A stretch of DNA of 64,000 nt from assembly GCF_009834765.1 (NCBI RefSeq), contig NZ_WVHP01000001.1:273572-337571 (forward strand). Reading direction: 5' to 3'. The position numbers and the translations under genes were made by a program. This stretch comes from Saccharibacter sp. EH611. GTDB taxonomy: Bacteria > Pseudomonadota > Alphaproteobacteria > Acetobacterales > Acetobacteraceae. The number at the start of each line of letters is the position of its first letter. Positions within the stretch are counted from its first letter, which is position 1. Shown one piece after another: positions 27,235 to 35,967 of this stretch. The notes beneath the pieces are model-generated. The model saw only the letters and a program-made list of their open reading frames with translations, searched no databases and was not told where the DNA came from.

Positions 27235-28446
27235 ATGTCATCTCACACGCACTCCTCTTCATGGCGCACAGCGACCCACCTACTCCATGATGCCCGCAAC
27301 CGCACGCCTCATGGTGAAACATCCGACGGGCTCTTCCTGACCTCTGGGTTTGTGTACGACAATGCCGAGCAAGCGGCGGCCACGTTTGAAGGCACGATCG
27401 ATCACCTGCAATATTCCCGATACGGCAACCCAACGGTAGATACGTTACAAGAACGCCTCGCTCTGCTCGAAGGGGCGGAAGCCTGCTTAATGACCTCCAC
27501 CGGCATGGGGGCCGTTTCCTGCGCTCTGCTTGCCGGGCTCAAAGCTGGTGACCGCGTCGTTGCCTCCTCCGCATTGTTTGGCTCCACCCACTGGCTGCTC
27601 AGCCATTTACTCCCGAGCTATGGCATTGATACTGTCTTGCTTGATGGACGCGATGATCAGGCATGGGAAGAAGCCCTCTCTCAACCGACATCTGTTGTGC
27701 TGATTGAAACACCCTCCAACCCTATGCTGGATGTACTTGATATTCAGCGTATTGCTGAGCGTGCCCATAAGGCGGGGGCCGTGTTTATGGTCGATAACGT
27801 CTTTGCCACCCCTGTTGGTCAACGCCCGCTAGAGCTGGGAGCAGACGTTGTCATCTACTCCTGTACCAAACACCTAGACGGCCAAGGGCGTGTGATGGGT
27901 GGAGCTGTCTTGGGAAGCAAAGAATGGGTCACTGAAAAATTACAGCCCTTTGCCCGCAATACCGGTAATACGCTTTCCCCCTTTAATGCGTGGGTTCTCC
28001 TCAAGGGAATGGAAACACTGGATCTTCGCGCTCAAAAAATGGCCAGCAATGCAGCCCGTGTTGCTGATGCGCTCGCTGAGCTCCCCGGTGTGACAAAAGT
28101 CTTTTACCCAGGCCGAAAAGATCATCCCCAGGCATCCATTGCCCAACGTCAAATGCGCGATGGCGGTTCTATGATTGCCTTTGAAGTCGCCAATGGCAAA
28201 GAGGGCGCTTTTGCCTGCATGAATGCCTTCTCCATTATCGCCATTTCAAACAATCTTGGTGATGCACGCAGCTTGGTCACTCATCCAGCCACCACAACGC
28301 ATAAAAAACTGACAGAAGAAGAGCGCGCACAGCTTCGTATTACCGACGGTTCCATCCGCTTCTCCGTCGGATTAGAAGACCCAGCAGACCTGATTGACGA
28401 TCTAACACGGGGTGCTCAGGCCGCTTTAGCAACAAAAGCCGGCTAA
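27235..28446 (+). CDS. metZ: O-succinylhomoserine sulfhydrylase
   Basis: PLP enzyme of the Cys/Met metabolism family, 403 residues from the chosen ATG. It makes homocysteine directly from O-succinylhomoserine and sulfide. Signatures are QYSRYGNPT near residue 59, the IETPSNPMLDVLDI segment, VDNVFATP, and the Schiff-base lysine in YSCTKHLDGQGRVMGG (about K212). The longest frame starts six codons earlier, but GGAGGGA lies within that extension and is correctly spaced for ATG 27235. A SAM-II riboswitch upstream implies repression by S-adenosylmethionine. MetZ rather than MetB or MetC is preferred because of the SAM-II context and the VFATP segment. Confidence 0.92.
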   Translation: MSSHTHSSSWRTATHLLHDARNRTPHGETSDGLFLTSGFVYDNAEQAAATFEGTIDHLQYSRYGNPTVDTLQERLALLEGAEACLMTSTGMGAVSCALLAGLKAGDRVVASSALFGSTHWLLSHLLPSYGIDTVLLDGRDDQAWEEALSQPTSVVLIETPSNPMLDVLDIQRIAERAHKAGAVFMVDNVFATPVGQRPLELGADVVIYSCTKHLDGQGRVMGGAVLGSKEWVTEKLQPFARNTGNTLSPFNAWVLLKGMETLDLRAQKMASNAARVADALAELPGVTKVFYPGRKDHPQASIAQRQMRDGGSMIAFEVANGKEGAFACMNAFSIIAISNNLGDARSLVTHPATTTHKKLTEEERAQLRITDGSIRFSVGLEDPADLIDDLTRGAQAALATKAG

Positions 28447-28498
28447 GAGCCCCAAAGAAGAACCTGACAAATGGCTGGGATGATTCTAGAAAGGCATC

Positions 28499-28972
28499 AT
28501 GTCTGACGATTCATCCCATACAGCCACCACAACGCGCCTTGACCTAGACACAGCTGAAGAGTTGAAGGCCCCTCCTTGCTACACCGCAACAACGCACGAC
28601 GTTGTCGTTAGCGTACGCACCTTTTGGCTGGAAGAGCATTCCACGCCAGAAGAAAGCCAGTATGCGTGGCTGTACCATGTCGTCATTGACAATGGCAGTT
28701 CTGAAAATCTGCAACTCTTGTCACGCAGCTGGACCACACTTGACGCAAACGGCCAACGGGAAGACACGCAGGGGCTCGGTGTGGTCGGAGAACAGCCCTT
28801 TATTGCCGCCAAAGGACAGTACCAATATACGTCAGGTGCCGAGCTCAAAACCCCAACCGGGTTTATGAAAGGGCTCTTTCATATGATCGCCCCCGATAGT
28901 CGGCAACATTTTGACATCACCATCCCCACTGTCAGTCTTGATAGCCCCCATCATGGCGGCCTCATCCATTAA
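28499..28972 (+). CDS. apaG: ApaG family protein
   Basis: A 157-residue protein with the fibronectin-like ApaG domain. Visible are VVSVRTFWLEEHS, YHVVIDNGSSENLQLLSRSW and the conserved GQYQYTSGAELKTPTGFMKG. It is about 30 residues longer than the usual ApaG through a polar N-terminal extension. ApaG is linked to cobalt/magnesium resistance and Ap4A levels, but its biochemical role is not settled. It lies about 50 bases after metZ and 18 bases before ispDF, so it is probably part of the same transcript. Confidence 0.9.
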   Translation: MSDDSSHTATTTRLDLDTAEELKAPPCYTATTHDVVVSVRTFWLEEHSTPEESQYAWLYHVVIDNGSSENLQLLSRSWTTLDANGQREDTQGLGVVGEQPFIAAKGQYQYTSGAELKTPTGFMKGLFHMIAPDSRQHFDITIPTVSLDSPHHGGLIH

Positions 28973-28990
28973 GAAAAGGACTTTGCTGCC

Positions 28991-30214
28991 TTGAACGCCT
29001 CTCCTGCATCCTGTCGTCGTAAACGTGTTGCAGCCCTCCTCTTGGCCGCTGGTCGTGGGCGCCGTTTTGCTGCGAGCGCCCCGGCGACTACGCACGAAAA
29101 AGGTGCATCACAGCCAATCAGCAAACAGTTCCATACGCTTCGTGGCCTTCCTGTTATTCGCCATGCAGCCCTAAGCCTGCTGCCTCATGTTGACATAGTT
29201 CAACCCGTGGGGAATGATCCTCTGCTTGCTGAAGCGCTTCAAGGGTTAGACGTTCTTCCTCCCGTCAACGGTGGTGCAGAACGTCATGATAGCGTTAGGG
29301 CTGGTCTGGACGCGCTCGCTCAATTGCCCCAGCCACCAGACCTCGTTCTTGTCCATGATGGGGCACGCCCCTATGTCCCAGCCCGCGTCATAACCGATAC
29401 AATCGCGGCTTTAGAGAAGCATAAGGGTGTGATCCCTGCCCTTCCAGTGAGCGACACACTCAAGAAGGTCGAGAACGACCTCATCACAGGCACCGTTTCC
29501 CGTGCAGGGCTCTGGCGCGCACAAACCCCACAGGGTTTTTCCTTCCCTCTTCTACGTGAGCTCCATCATCGCCACCGCACCGCGCTGACAGACGATGCAG
29601 GGCTACTGGAACATGCCGGACATCCTGTCGCCATTGTTATGGGCTCAGAAGATATTATTAAATTGACTGTTTCGGAGGATTTGATGCGTCTCGACCGTGT
29701 CATGGACCAAAACCAACTCCCTATGCTGCCCCGCGTTGGGCTGGGCTACGATGTCCACGCTTTTGCCGAAAATCGTAAGCTTATTCTTTGTGGGATTGAT
29801 ATCCCCCATGAGCGCGGCCTCGCAGGGCATTCTGACGCTGATGTGGGCATTCACACACTTTGTGACGCTATCTATGGTGCCCTTGCTGAAGGGGACATTG
29901 GGCAGCATTTCCCCCCCAGTGACGACAAATGGCGCGACATGGATTCCGCACGTTTCCTTGTCCATGCCGGAGACCTTATCCGCTCCAAGGGTGGCATGTT
30001 AGTCAATGCTGACATCACCATCATTTGCGAACGCCCCAAGATCGGCCCTCATGCCCAAGCTATGCGCGAACGCCTTGCTGAGCTTCTCAAGGTCAATGTA
30101 AGCCGTATTTCTGTCAAGGCCACAACCTCAGAACGTCTGGGCTTTACAGGACGGGAAGAAGGCATTGCCGCAACAGCTGCTGTCAGCCTTATGGTGCCTG
30201 ACAGCGGAGAATAA
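28991..30214 (+). CDS. ispDF: Fused IspD-IspF isoprenoid synthesis enzyme
   Basis: Bifunctional MEP-pathway enzyme of 407 residues. The N-terminal IspD part (about 1-240) makes CDP-methylerythritol and shows [28 protein letters not shown] and VHDGARPYV. The C-terminal IspF part (about 245-407) forms the cyclodiphosphate and shows [25 protein letters not shown] and DIGQHFPP. Fusions are standard in many alphaproteobacteria. The start is a TTG: there is no ATG or GTG before the nucleotide-binding loop, and AAAAGGA lies about 11 bases upstream. A strong terminator follows. Confidence 0.95.
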   Translation: MNASPASCRRKRVAALLLAAGRGRRFAASAPATTHEKGASQPISKQFHTLRGLPVIRHAALSLLPHVDIVQPVGNDPLLAEALQGLDVLPPVNGGAERHDSVRAGLDALAQLPQPPDLVLVHDGARPYVPARVITDTIAALEKHKGVIPALPVSDTLKKVENDLITGTVSRAGLWRAQTPQGFSFPLLRELHHRHRTALTDDAGLLEHAGHPVAIVMGSEDIIKLTVSEDLMRLDRVMDQNQLPMLPRVGLGYDVHAFAENRKLILCGIDIPHERGLAGHSDADVGIHTLCDAIYGALAEGDIGQHFPPSDDKWRDMDSARFLVHAGDLIRSKGGMLVNADITIICERPKIGPHAQAMRERLAELLKVNVSRISVKATTSERLGFTGREEGIAATAAVSLMVPDSGE

Positions 30215-30228
30215 TCCCTCTCACGCCA

Positions 30229-30261
30229 GCCCCCTTTTCCCAAAAGGGGGCTTTTGCTTTT
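30229..30261 (+). terminator. Strong terminator after ispDF
   Basis: GCCCCCTTTT and AAAAGGGGGC form a perfect 10-base stem with a CCC loop, followed by TTTTGCTTTT. It closes the plus-strand unit before the convergent atp12 gene. Confidence 0.92.
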
Positions 30262-30269
30262 GGGGCTGT

Positions 30270-30971
30270 TCAGCCTTGCCGCACGAGCGAGAGAAACTGC
30301 ATCGCCTCACGAATATCTTGCTCTTTGCGCTCAAGCGTTTGGGCCATTTCCGCGTCATGCCCCCATTTCTTGAGCTGATAGCGCTCATCAGCTTGTCCAA
30401 GTGCTACAGCCTCTTCCAAGCTCAACACGTCATATATAACCGCAAGTGCGAGCAACAAGCTCCCAAAAACAGGAGCGATAACACCTAATGTTGCCAACGT
30501 ATCTGCATCGAGGGTGCCTAATAAACGGGTCAGCCCTTCTTGATACGCCTGGGGATGAGAGAGCGGCATAATCCCTGTTGTGGCATCGGGGGACAAAGCG
30601 TGGTGATGCTTCGCCCATGCTAGCACACGTCCAACAAGCTGTTCATCCTGCGCAGCAGAGCGGTAACATAACGCGTCATCCAATCCATAGGCCAAGAGCT
30701 GCTCCCGCATCTCATCCATATATGGTGCCACACGCTCAATCCGTGTGCCACTCATACGCGTGAGAGGCAGTTCCTCTGGCGTAAAGGGCGCTTTAGGCTC
30801 GATCGCCTGCCACTCCTTTACTAAAGCCTGCCCTAAAGCCTTAGAGGCTACCGCCAGTGTCGTGCCTTTAGGAAGCTTGACAGGACGGCCATCCAAGGCT
30901 GGCGCATATAACCCGCTTTTCTGCGTGTCTAAGGTCACCTCTTTCCAAAAACGTTTACGTGGCTGGCTCAT
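30270..30971 (-). CDS. ATP12-type F1-ATPase assembly chaperone
   Basis: A 233-residue protein of the ATP12 family, which assists assembly of the alpha subunit of F1-ATPase in mitochondria and alphaproteobacteria. Typical segments are RKRFWKEVTLD, ALDGRPVKLPKGTTLAV, the PLTRMSGTRIERV region and DALCYRSA. GGAGGAAA precedes the ATG, which overlaps the stop of the AsmA gene (ATGA). It is the last gene of the long minus-strand unit. No ATP synthase genes are in the window. Confidence 0.9.
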   Translation of the reverse strand: MSQPRKRFWKEVTLDTQKSGLYAPALDGRPVKLPKGTTLAVASKALGQALVKEWQAIEPKAPFTPEELPLTRMSGTRIERVAPYMDEMREQLLAYGLDDALCYRSAAQDEQLVGRVLAWAKHHHALSPDATTGIMPLSHPQAYQEGLTRLLGTLDADTLATLGVIAPVFGSLLLALAVIYDVLSLEEAVALGQADERYQLKKWGHDAEMAQTLERKEQDIREAMQFLSLVRQG

Positions 30972-33541
30972 GGCTTTCCTCCAATCCCAAGGGCTTTGAG
31001 AATATCACTGGTGCGAGAATGCTCCCCTGACAAAGCCGGAATAGGCAAACCATCATGACCATCACGCGCTTTACTAATCACCTCTTGGCAGAGATCCGCC
31101 GTTTCTGTGTCTTGGCCAATATCAAGCTGGTTTTGCCCACCTTCTGTGCGGAGCGACGTTATTTGCGGCGCTGTGATCGTCCCAGCAACACGCACCGGCA
31201 TGCTCATCTCATTCCCAGCCAAGCTGACATGTGGCAGAAGCTGCAATGACAAAGCACCATCATCAAGCTTCACCTGCCCATGCCCCTTCACGAGGAAATG
31301 CTTTGTCTGTGCACCGAGCGCTTCCAACACGCCCTGCCCTTGATGGAGATTAACCCGAACAGCCGCACAACGCAGGCCCATCGTTCCATTCCCCAGCTTT
31401 AAGAACGCTGCGGCAGGGCCTGCCAGAGGAGCAAGAACAGAGGTATGAATCTGCCCCTTCACCACAGAAAGGCCCATCGCACCTTCTAAGGATGAGAGAA
31501 GAGCCTCTTGCGTGTCCCCTCGGGCCTCAAGCGCACCATCAAGCTGCACAGGCCCTTCAAAAACAGGAGACTGCCCAATAAAATGGAAAAACTGTGTTGA
31601 CGGCATCATCCATGGGGTTGCTTGCACACGCACCGTCATCGGATGCGTGGTGTTATCAACCTCGACTTTTGCTGAGAGCGCCACCCCACCAACATTGGCC
31701 TTTAATGGGTCAACCAACAGGCGGCGATCTCCAAGAGCTAAGGTTATATGAGCGTCGCGGTAATCCATGCCATAAAACGCTAATTGATCAGCCGTTAGAT
31801 CCAGCAAAATATGATGCGTATCAAGAAAGGCACGCACGGCCTGAAGGCGATCAGAATGGTCTTGCGATCTTTGTGCCGAAGGGGAAGAAGCCTCCTCTCC
31901 CTCTCCTTGCACAGCAGCAGGAAGGAGAGCATCTCCGTCTGCATGCGTTAAATGAAGATGAGCATCAATAGAAGCCGGTTGGGTGGCAACAGGACGTGTA
32001 ATAGAAAAGCGCCCATCTCCTCCAACTTCACGGCTATCAAAATGCAAATCATGCACATCAAGCTGTTTGAGCCCCTGAGGTGAAAATGCCCCTGCGGATA
32101 GCTGCCCGTTTAGCGATAAGCCATGTACAATAGTGCCAGAAAGCCCTTGTTCAATCCCCGGAAGCTCCGGTGCCTGCAACATATCGGCTTGTCCATCAAA
32201 ACTCAGCTGACTGGCTTGACGTCCCAATGTCCCTTGGGCGTGAAACTGCACACCATCTTGTTCGGCCACTGTTTTATGCTCACGATGGCTTAATAACGTC
32301 ATGAGGTTACGATCACGCCCTTGTAAGGTCGCTTCCAGGGGAACGGTGGGCTGATCCGGCTGTTTCCACGCCGCCACGCTTTTTTCCAACGTACCGAGCT
32401 GAGCTTGAACCTCCCACGAAAAGCGCCCCCAATCCGCGTCTCCATGAATGGTAAGTGGCGCAAGAGACGCGTCAGCATCCATTTGTAATTGCCGTAAATG
32501 CAACGGAGCTTCAATGCCGAGCGTGCCTTGTGGGAAATCAACACTGCCAAGCTGGACATGCATCTGGACTGGGTAGAGCTTCCCCGGTAGAGCCGCTAGC
32601 CGTTCAAGGAAACCGCCCGCTGGTAACTCTGATTCATCACGCTCACGCACATCCACCATACCACCGACAGACTGCACCGCTGGCACCCCAATATGAGGGA
32701 ATAATTGTTCTATGTCGCGCAAATCTGCCCAATGACCTTGCATGCTGAGGCGTAAACCTTTCAAACGATGAGGGTCTGTAAAAGAACCATCCATCACCAT
32801 CTGATCCTGCTGGCCTTCTTTTCCGAAAGTCAGCCCAAGACTAAAGCCCCATGGCTCACCTTGAGGCGTAGACGCCGAAAGAACGCGATGAAAAGAGCCC
32901 ATACGCCCCTTAAAATTGAAAGGCGTTTCTCCATGATACGCATGAAGGTCAATCCACGGGCTCACACTATGCATGCCCTGTAAATCCAACGACGCAATCG
33001 CGAAACCGCCGCTGCGTTCCTCCCCTTTTCTTGAATGATCATCACGCCAAGACAGCTGGGCGCTCGTCACATGGAGCGCGTCAAAAGAGACTTTCCAGTG
33101 CGCATGTGAGGTGGCTGCTGAGGGAGCATCACCCATTTTCCGTGCTGCAGGTTTGTCATCCGCCGCGAAAGGGAGCCAAGAAGAACAAACACCATCATGC
33201 GTGCGATGCAGGGTAATCTGGGCATTTTCAACGGTGAAATCTTGAAACGACACTTCCCGATGGAGCAACGCCAGAAGAGAAATATCCGCATGAACAGATC
33301 GAGCTTGCACAAAAGGCGTGCAACCAGAACGCGTTAAGACCACCTGACCTGCATGGAAGGACGGCCACGGGAACACCTGGAACGAAGCCGTTTCCATCTT
33401 GAGGTCAAGGCCGGTTTGTTCATGAAAAGCCTGCGTGACATGGTCACGCACAGCCTTTTGGTCAATCAGCATATAAGTTCCGACACTGATGCCCAAAAGC
33501 ATCACGACCAACATGATCAAAATTCCGACCAGCTTTTTCAT
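30968..33541 (-). CDS. AsmA-family envelope protein
   Basis: An 857-residue inner-membrane-anchored protein of the AsmA superfamily, now thought to bridge the periplasm and move lipids to the outer membrane. One N-terminal membrane helix (about residues 4-22) is followed by the AsmA N-domain, with VTQAFHEQTGLDLKMETASFQVFPWPSFHAGQV resembling the family start. The C-terminal AsmA2-like domain carries LSVVKGQIHTSVLAPLAG and LLPHVSLAGNEMSMPVRVAGTITAP. The middle is long and beta-rich. AAAGG precedes the ATG. It follows rluC by 27 bases and overlaps atp12. A second AsmA-like protein lies upstream at 35968-39240. Confidence 0.88.
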   Translation of the reverse strand: MKKLVGILIMLVVMLLGISVGTYMLIDQKAVRDHVTQAFHEQTGLDLKMETASFQVFPWPSFHAGQVVLTRSGCTPFVQARSVHADISLLALLHREVSFQDFTVENAQITLHRTHDGVCSSWLPFAADDKPAARKMGDAPSAATSHAHWKVSFDALHVTSAQLSWRDDHSRKGEERSGGFAIASLDLQGMHSVSPWIDLHAYHGETPFNFKGRMGSFHRVLSASTPQGEPWGFSLGLTFGKEGQQDQMVMDGSFTDPHRLKGLRLSMQGHWADLRDIEQLFPHIGVPAVQSVGGMVDVRERDESELPAGGFLERLAALPGKLYPVQMHVQLGSVDFPQGTLGIEAPLHLRQLQMDADASLAPLTIHGDADWGRFSWEVQAQLGTLEKSVAAWKQPDQPTVPLEATLQGRDRNLMTLLSHREHKTVAEQDGVQFHAQGTLGRQASQLSFDGQADMLQAPELPGIEQGLSGTIVHGLSLNGQLSAGAFSPQGLKQLDVHDLHFDSREVGGDGRFSITRPVATQPASIDAHLHLTHADGDALLPAAVQGEGEEASSPSAQRSQDHSDRLQAVRAFLDTHHILLDLTADQLAFYGMDYRDAHITLALGDRRLLVDPLKANVGGVALSAKVEVDNTTHPMTVRVQATPWMMPSTQFFHFIGQSPVFEGPVQLDGALEARGDTQEALLSSLEGAMGLSVVKGQIHTSVLAPLAGPAAAFLKLGNGTMGLRCAAVRVNLHQGQGVLEALGAQTKHFLVKGHGQVKLDDGALSLQLLPHVSLAGNEMSMPVRVAGTITAPQITSLRTEGGQNQLDIGQDTETADLCQEVISKARDGHDGLPIPALSGEHSRTSDILKALGIGGKP

Positions 33542-33568
33542 CAGCTGCGACCTTTCGCGTCTTAAAAA

Positions 33569-34540
33569 TTAGGAAATGCGTTTGGGTTTAGGAGCCGCCT
33601 GCACCACAAAGCCAAGCATCCGGAATGTATCCACCATATGCTTTGGTAACGGCGCTGTCACACTCAGTGTTCCCCCCGCTGGATGCGGGAATGTTAACGT
33701 GCGGGCATGAAGATGCAGCCGCTTTGCAAAACCAGTGGGGTGTGGCGTCTTCGCGCCATAGCGAGGGTCTCCTAAAATAGGCGTCCCGAGGCTTTCACAA
33801 TGCACGCGAAGCTGATGCGTGCGCCCTGTCAGCGGAGACAAAGCCAGCCAACTAAAGCGCTTCCCAGCGGCATCAAGCGTCTCATACGCACTTTTGGCCG
33901 ATTGCGCGTCTTCATCACGACGACCTGCTGGCACAACGAGTGCCGCGCCACCTGCACCCACCTTAGCAAGAGGCTGATCAATCACCCCATCACCGGGCAT
34001 CGGACGCCCAACTACAACAGCCCAGTACGTCTTCTCTACCGAACGGCTACGAAATGCAGCAGCCAGCTTTGCAGCAATCCCCGGTGTGCGTGCTAAAAGC
34101 AGCAAGCCCGACGTGTCACGGTCGATCCGATGCACCAAACGTGGACGATCCCCGCCCGGCGGACGCAGCCCCTCCAGCATCATATCAATATGTTCATGAA
34201 TACCCGGCCCACCCTGTGTCGCCAGACCAGAAGGTTTATTGAGCACAATAAGTTGATCATCTTGATACAAGATCATCGACTCGATTCGCCGCGTTAAATT
34301 TGGATCGGGCGGTGGCGGTGGAGCCGGACGGCTTTGGTCAGGCAATGGCGGAACACGCACAGTCTGCCCCGGGAAAAGACGATGATTCGCCTGAACACGC
34401 TTCCCATCAACACGCACTTGCCCTTTACGGCACAGCTTCTGCAACGCTCCCTGCGTCAAATTCGGGTAATGACGACGGAACCAACGATCAAGGCGTAGGT
34501 CAGCCTCATCTTCGCTTATGATACGGTTTTCAACACTCAT
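33569..34540 (-). CDS. rluC: RluC/RluD-type pseudouridine synthase
   Basis: rRNA-modifying enzyme of 323 residues. An S4 RNA-binding domain (about residues 12-65) is followed by a Pro-rich linker and the catalytic domain. The conserved HRIDRDTSGLLLLAR holds the catalytic Asp at about 142, and LSPLTGRTHQLRVH and YGAKTPHPTGF are also family motifs. The exact target uridines (RluC-like 955/2504/2580 or RluD-like) cannot be decided here; the symbol reflects overall form. Its ATG overlaps the rarA stop, so translation is coupled. Confidence 0.9.
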   Translation of the reverse strand: MSVENRIISEDEADLRLDRWFRRHYPNLTQGALQKLCRKGQVRVDGKRVQANHRLFPGQTVRVPPLPDQSRPAPPPPPDPNLTRRIESMILYQDDQLIVLNKPSGLATQGGPGIHEHIDMMLEGLRPPGGDRPRLVHRIDRDTSGLLLLARTPGIAAKLAAAFRSRSVEKTYWAVVVGRPMPGDGVIDQPLAKVGAGGAALVVPAGRRDEDAQSAKSAYETLDAAGKRFSWLALSPLTGRTHQLRVHCESLGTPILGDPRYGAKTPHPTGFAKRLHLHARTLTFPHPAGGTLSVTAPLPKHMVDTFRMLGFVVQAAPKPKRIS

Positions 34541-35913
34541 GATTGGCGAGATGCCCGTTTCTGAGCCAACATGTCCAGACGTTTTATGATCCTTTCTTCA
34601 AATCCACGCTTAACGGGGTGGTAAAGTTGGACGCGTTCCATCCCATCAGGGAAGTAATTTTGCCCCGAAACGCCGTCTTCATAATTATGATCGTATTCGT
34701 ACCCTTCCCCATAACCGAGGTCTTTCATCAACCCCGTCGGCGCATTACGAATATGGGCTGGTGGTATAAGACTTCCCGTCTTTTTAGCCAAAGCCCGCGC
34801 CGCCTTATAGCCCGCATACACCCCATTCGATTTTGAGGCGACGGCCATATGCACCACCGCTTGTGCAAGGGGAACCTCTCCTTCTGGCGAACCCAAACGC
34901 TCATAAGCCTGCGCTGCTGCTTGCGCGAGAGGCAAAGACGACGGGTCAGCCTCTCCAATATCTTCTGCTGCAAAACGCACCAAGCGGCGCGCAATATAAC
35001 GCGGGTCTTCCCCACCTTCTAACATACGCGCAAACCAATACAGGGCCGCGTCTGGGTCACTCCCACGGAGCGATTTATGGAGGGCAGAGATCAGATTATA
35101 ATGCTCTTCGCGATCTCGGTCATAAAGGACAGGGCGCCGCGCAAGCACTTTAGCCAGCTCTTGCGGCCCCAAGTGAGGCGCATCCTCTTGCGTGGTGAAT
35201 GTGAGGAGCTGCTCCACCATGTTGAGCAAATAACGCCCATCCCCATCAGCCATCGCCCGTAAAGATGCTCGCCCTTCACGCGTTAAGGGGAGGGTACGTT
35301 CCGTAAGCTGTTCTGCATGGGTCAGGAGGCCTTCAAGAGCTGCATCATCAAGGCGATTGAGAACAAGCACCTGACAGCGTGACAACAAAGCGGAATTTAG
35401 CGCAAAAGAAGGATTTTCCGTTGTGGCACCAACCAGTACGACCGTGCCACGCTCCACGTAAGGGAGAAAACTATCTTGCTGCGTGCGGTTAAAACGATGG
35501 ATTTCATCAACAAAAAGCAGCGTACCCTTACCGGTGCTATCAAGGCGTTTATCAGCTTCTTCAAACGCCTTCCGCAAATCCGCAACGCCAGAAAAAACAG
35601 CGGAAAGCTGCGCGTAAAACAACCCGGCTTGTGAAGCTAAAAGATGGGCTATCGTGGTTTTACCACAGCCCGGGCCGCCCCATAAAATCAAGCTCGGCAA
35701 CGTACCACGCGCAAGCATACGCGTCAGCGTGCCATCTTCTGCGAGAAGATGCTCTTGCCCCCGCACATCTTCCAGCCGTGTCGGACGGAGACGATCAGCC
35801 AACGGTTGCGTCCTCGGGGCAGAACGATGCCCCTGACCCGAGGAAGTCTGACGAGGCGCCATGTCTGACGAAGGAGAGGAAGACCCAAAAAGATCAGACG
35901 TATCGGCTGTCAT
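34537..35913 (-). CDS. rarA: Replication-associated recombination protein RarA (MgsA)
   Basis: Clamp-loader-related AAA+ ATPase of about 458 residues acting at stalled replication forks. Signatures are PLADRLRPTRLEDVRGQEHLL, Walker A WGGPGCGKTT, Walker B LLFVDEIHRFN, sensor VGATTENPSFALNSALLSRC, and a C-terminal tetramerisation region with GSDPDAALYWFARMLEGGEDPRYIARR. The longest frame begins at 35967. GAGAGG lies 9 bases before the ATG at 35913, which I prefer. It precedes rluC with an ATGA overlap. Confidence 0.93.
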   Translation of the reverse strand: MTADTSDLFGSSSPSSDMAPRQTSSGQGHRSAPRTQPLADRLRPTRLEDVRGQEHLLAEDGTLTRMLARGTLPSLILWGGPGCGKTTIAHLLASQAGLFYAQLSAVFSGVADLRKAFEEADKRLDSTGKGTLLFVDEIHRFNRTQQDSFLPYVERGTVVLVGATTENPSFALNSALLSRCQVLVLNRLDDAALEGLLTHAEQLTERTLPLTREGRASLRAMADGDGRYLLNMVEQLLTFTTQEDAPHLGPQELAKVLARRPVLYDRDREEHYNLISALHKSLRGSDPDAALYWFARMLEGGEDPRYIARRLVRFAAEDIGEADPSSLPLAQAAAQAYERLGSPEGEVPLAQAVVHMAVASKSNGVYAGYKAARALAKKTGSLIPPAHIRNAPTGLMKDLGYGEGYEYDHNYEDGVSGQNYFPDGMERVQLYHPVKRGFEERIIKRLDMLAQKRASRQS

Positions 35914-35967
35914 ATCCATATTCCTCTCACCACCATAACCTAATGAGCATTCCATCGTTACCGCCAA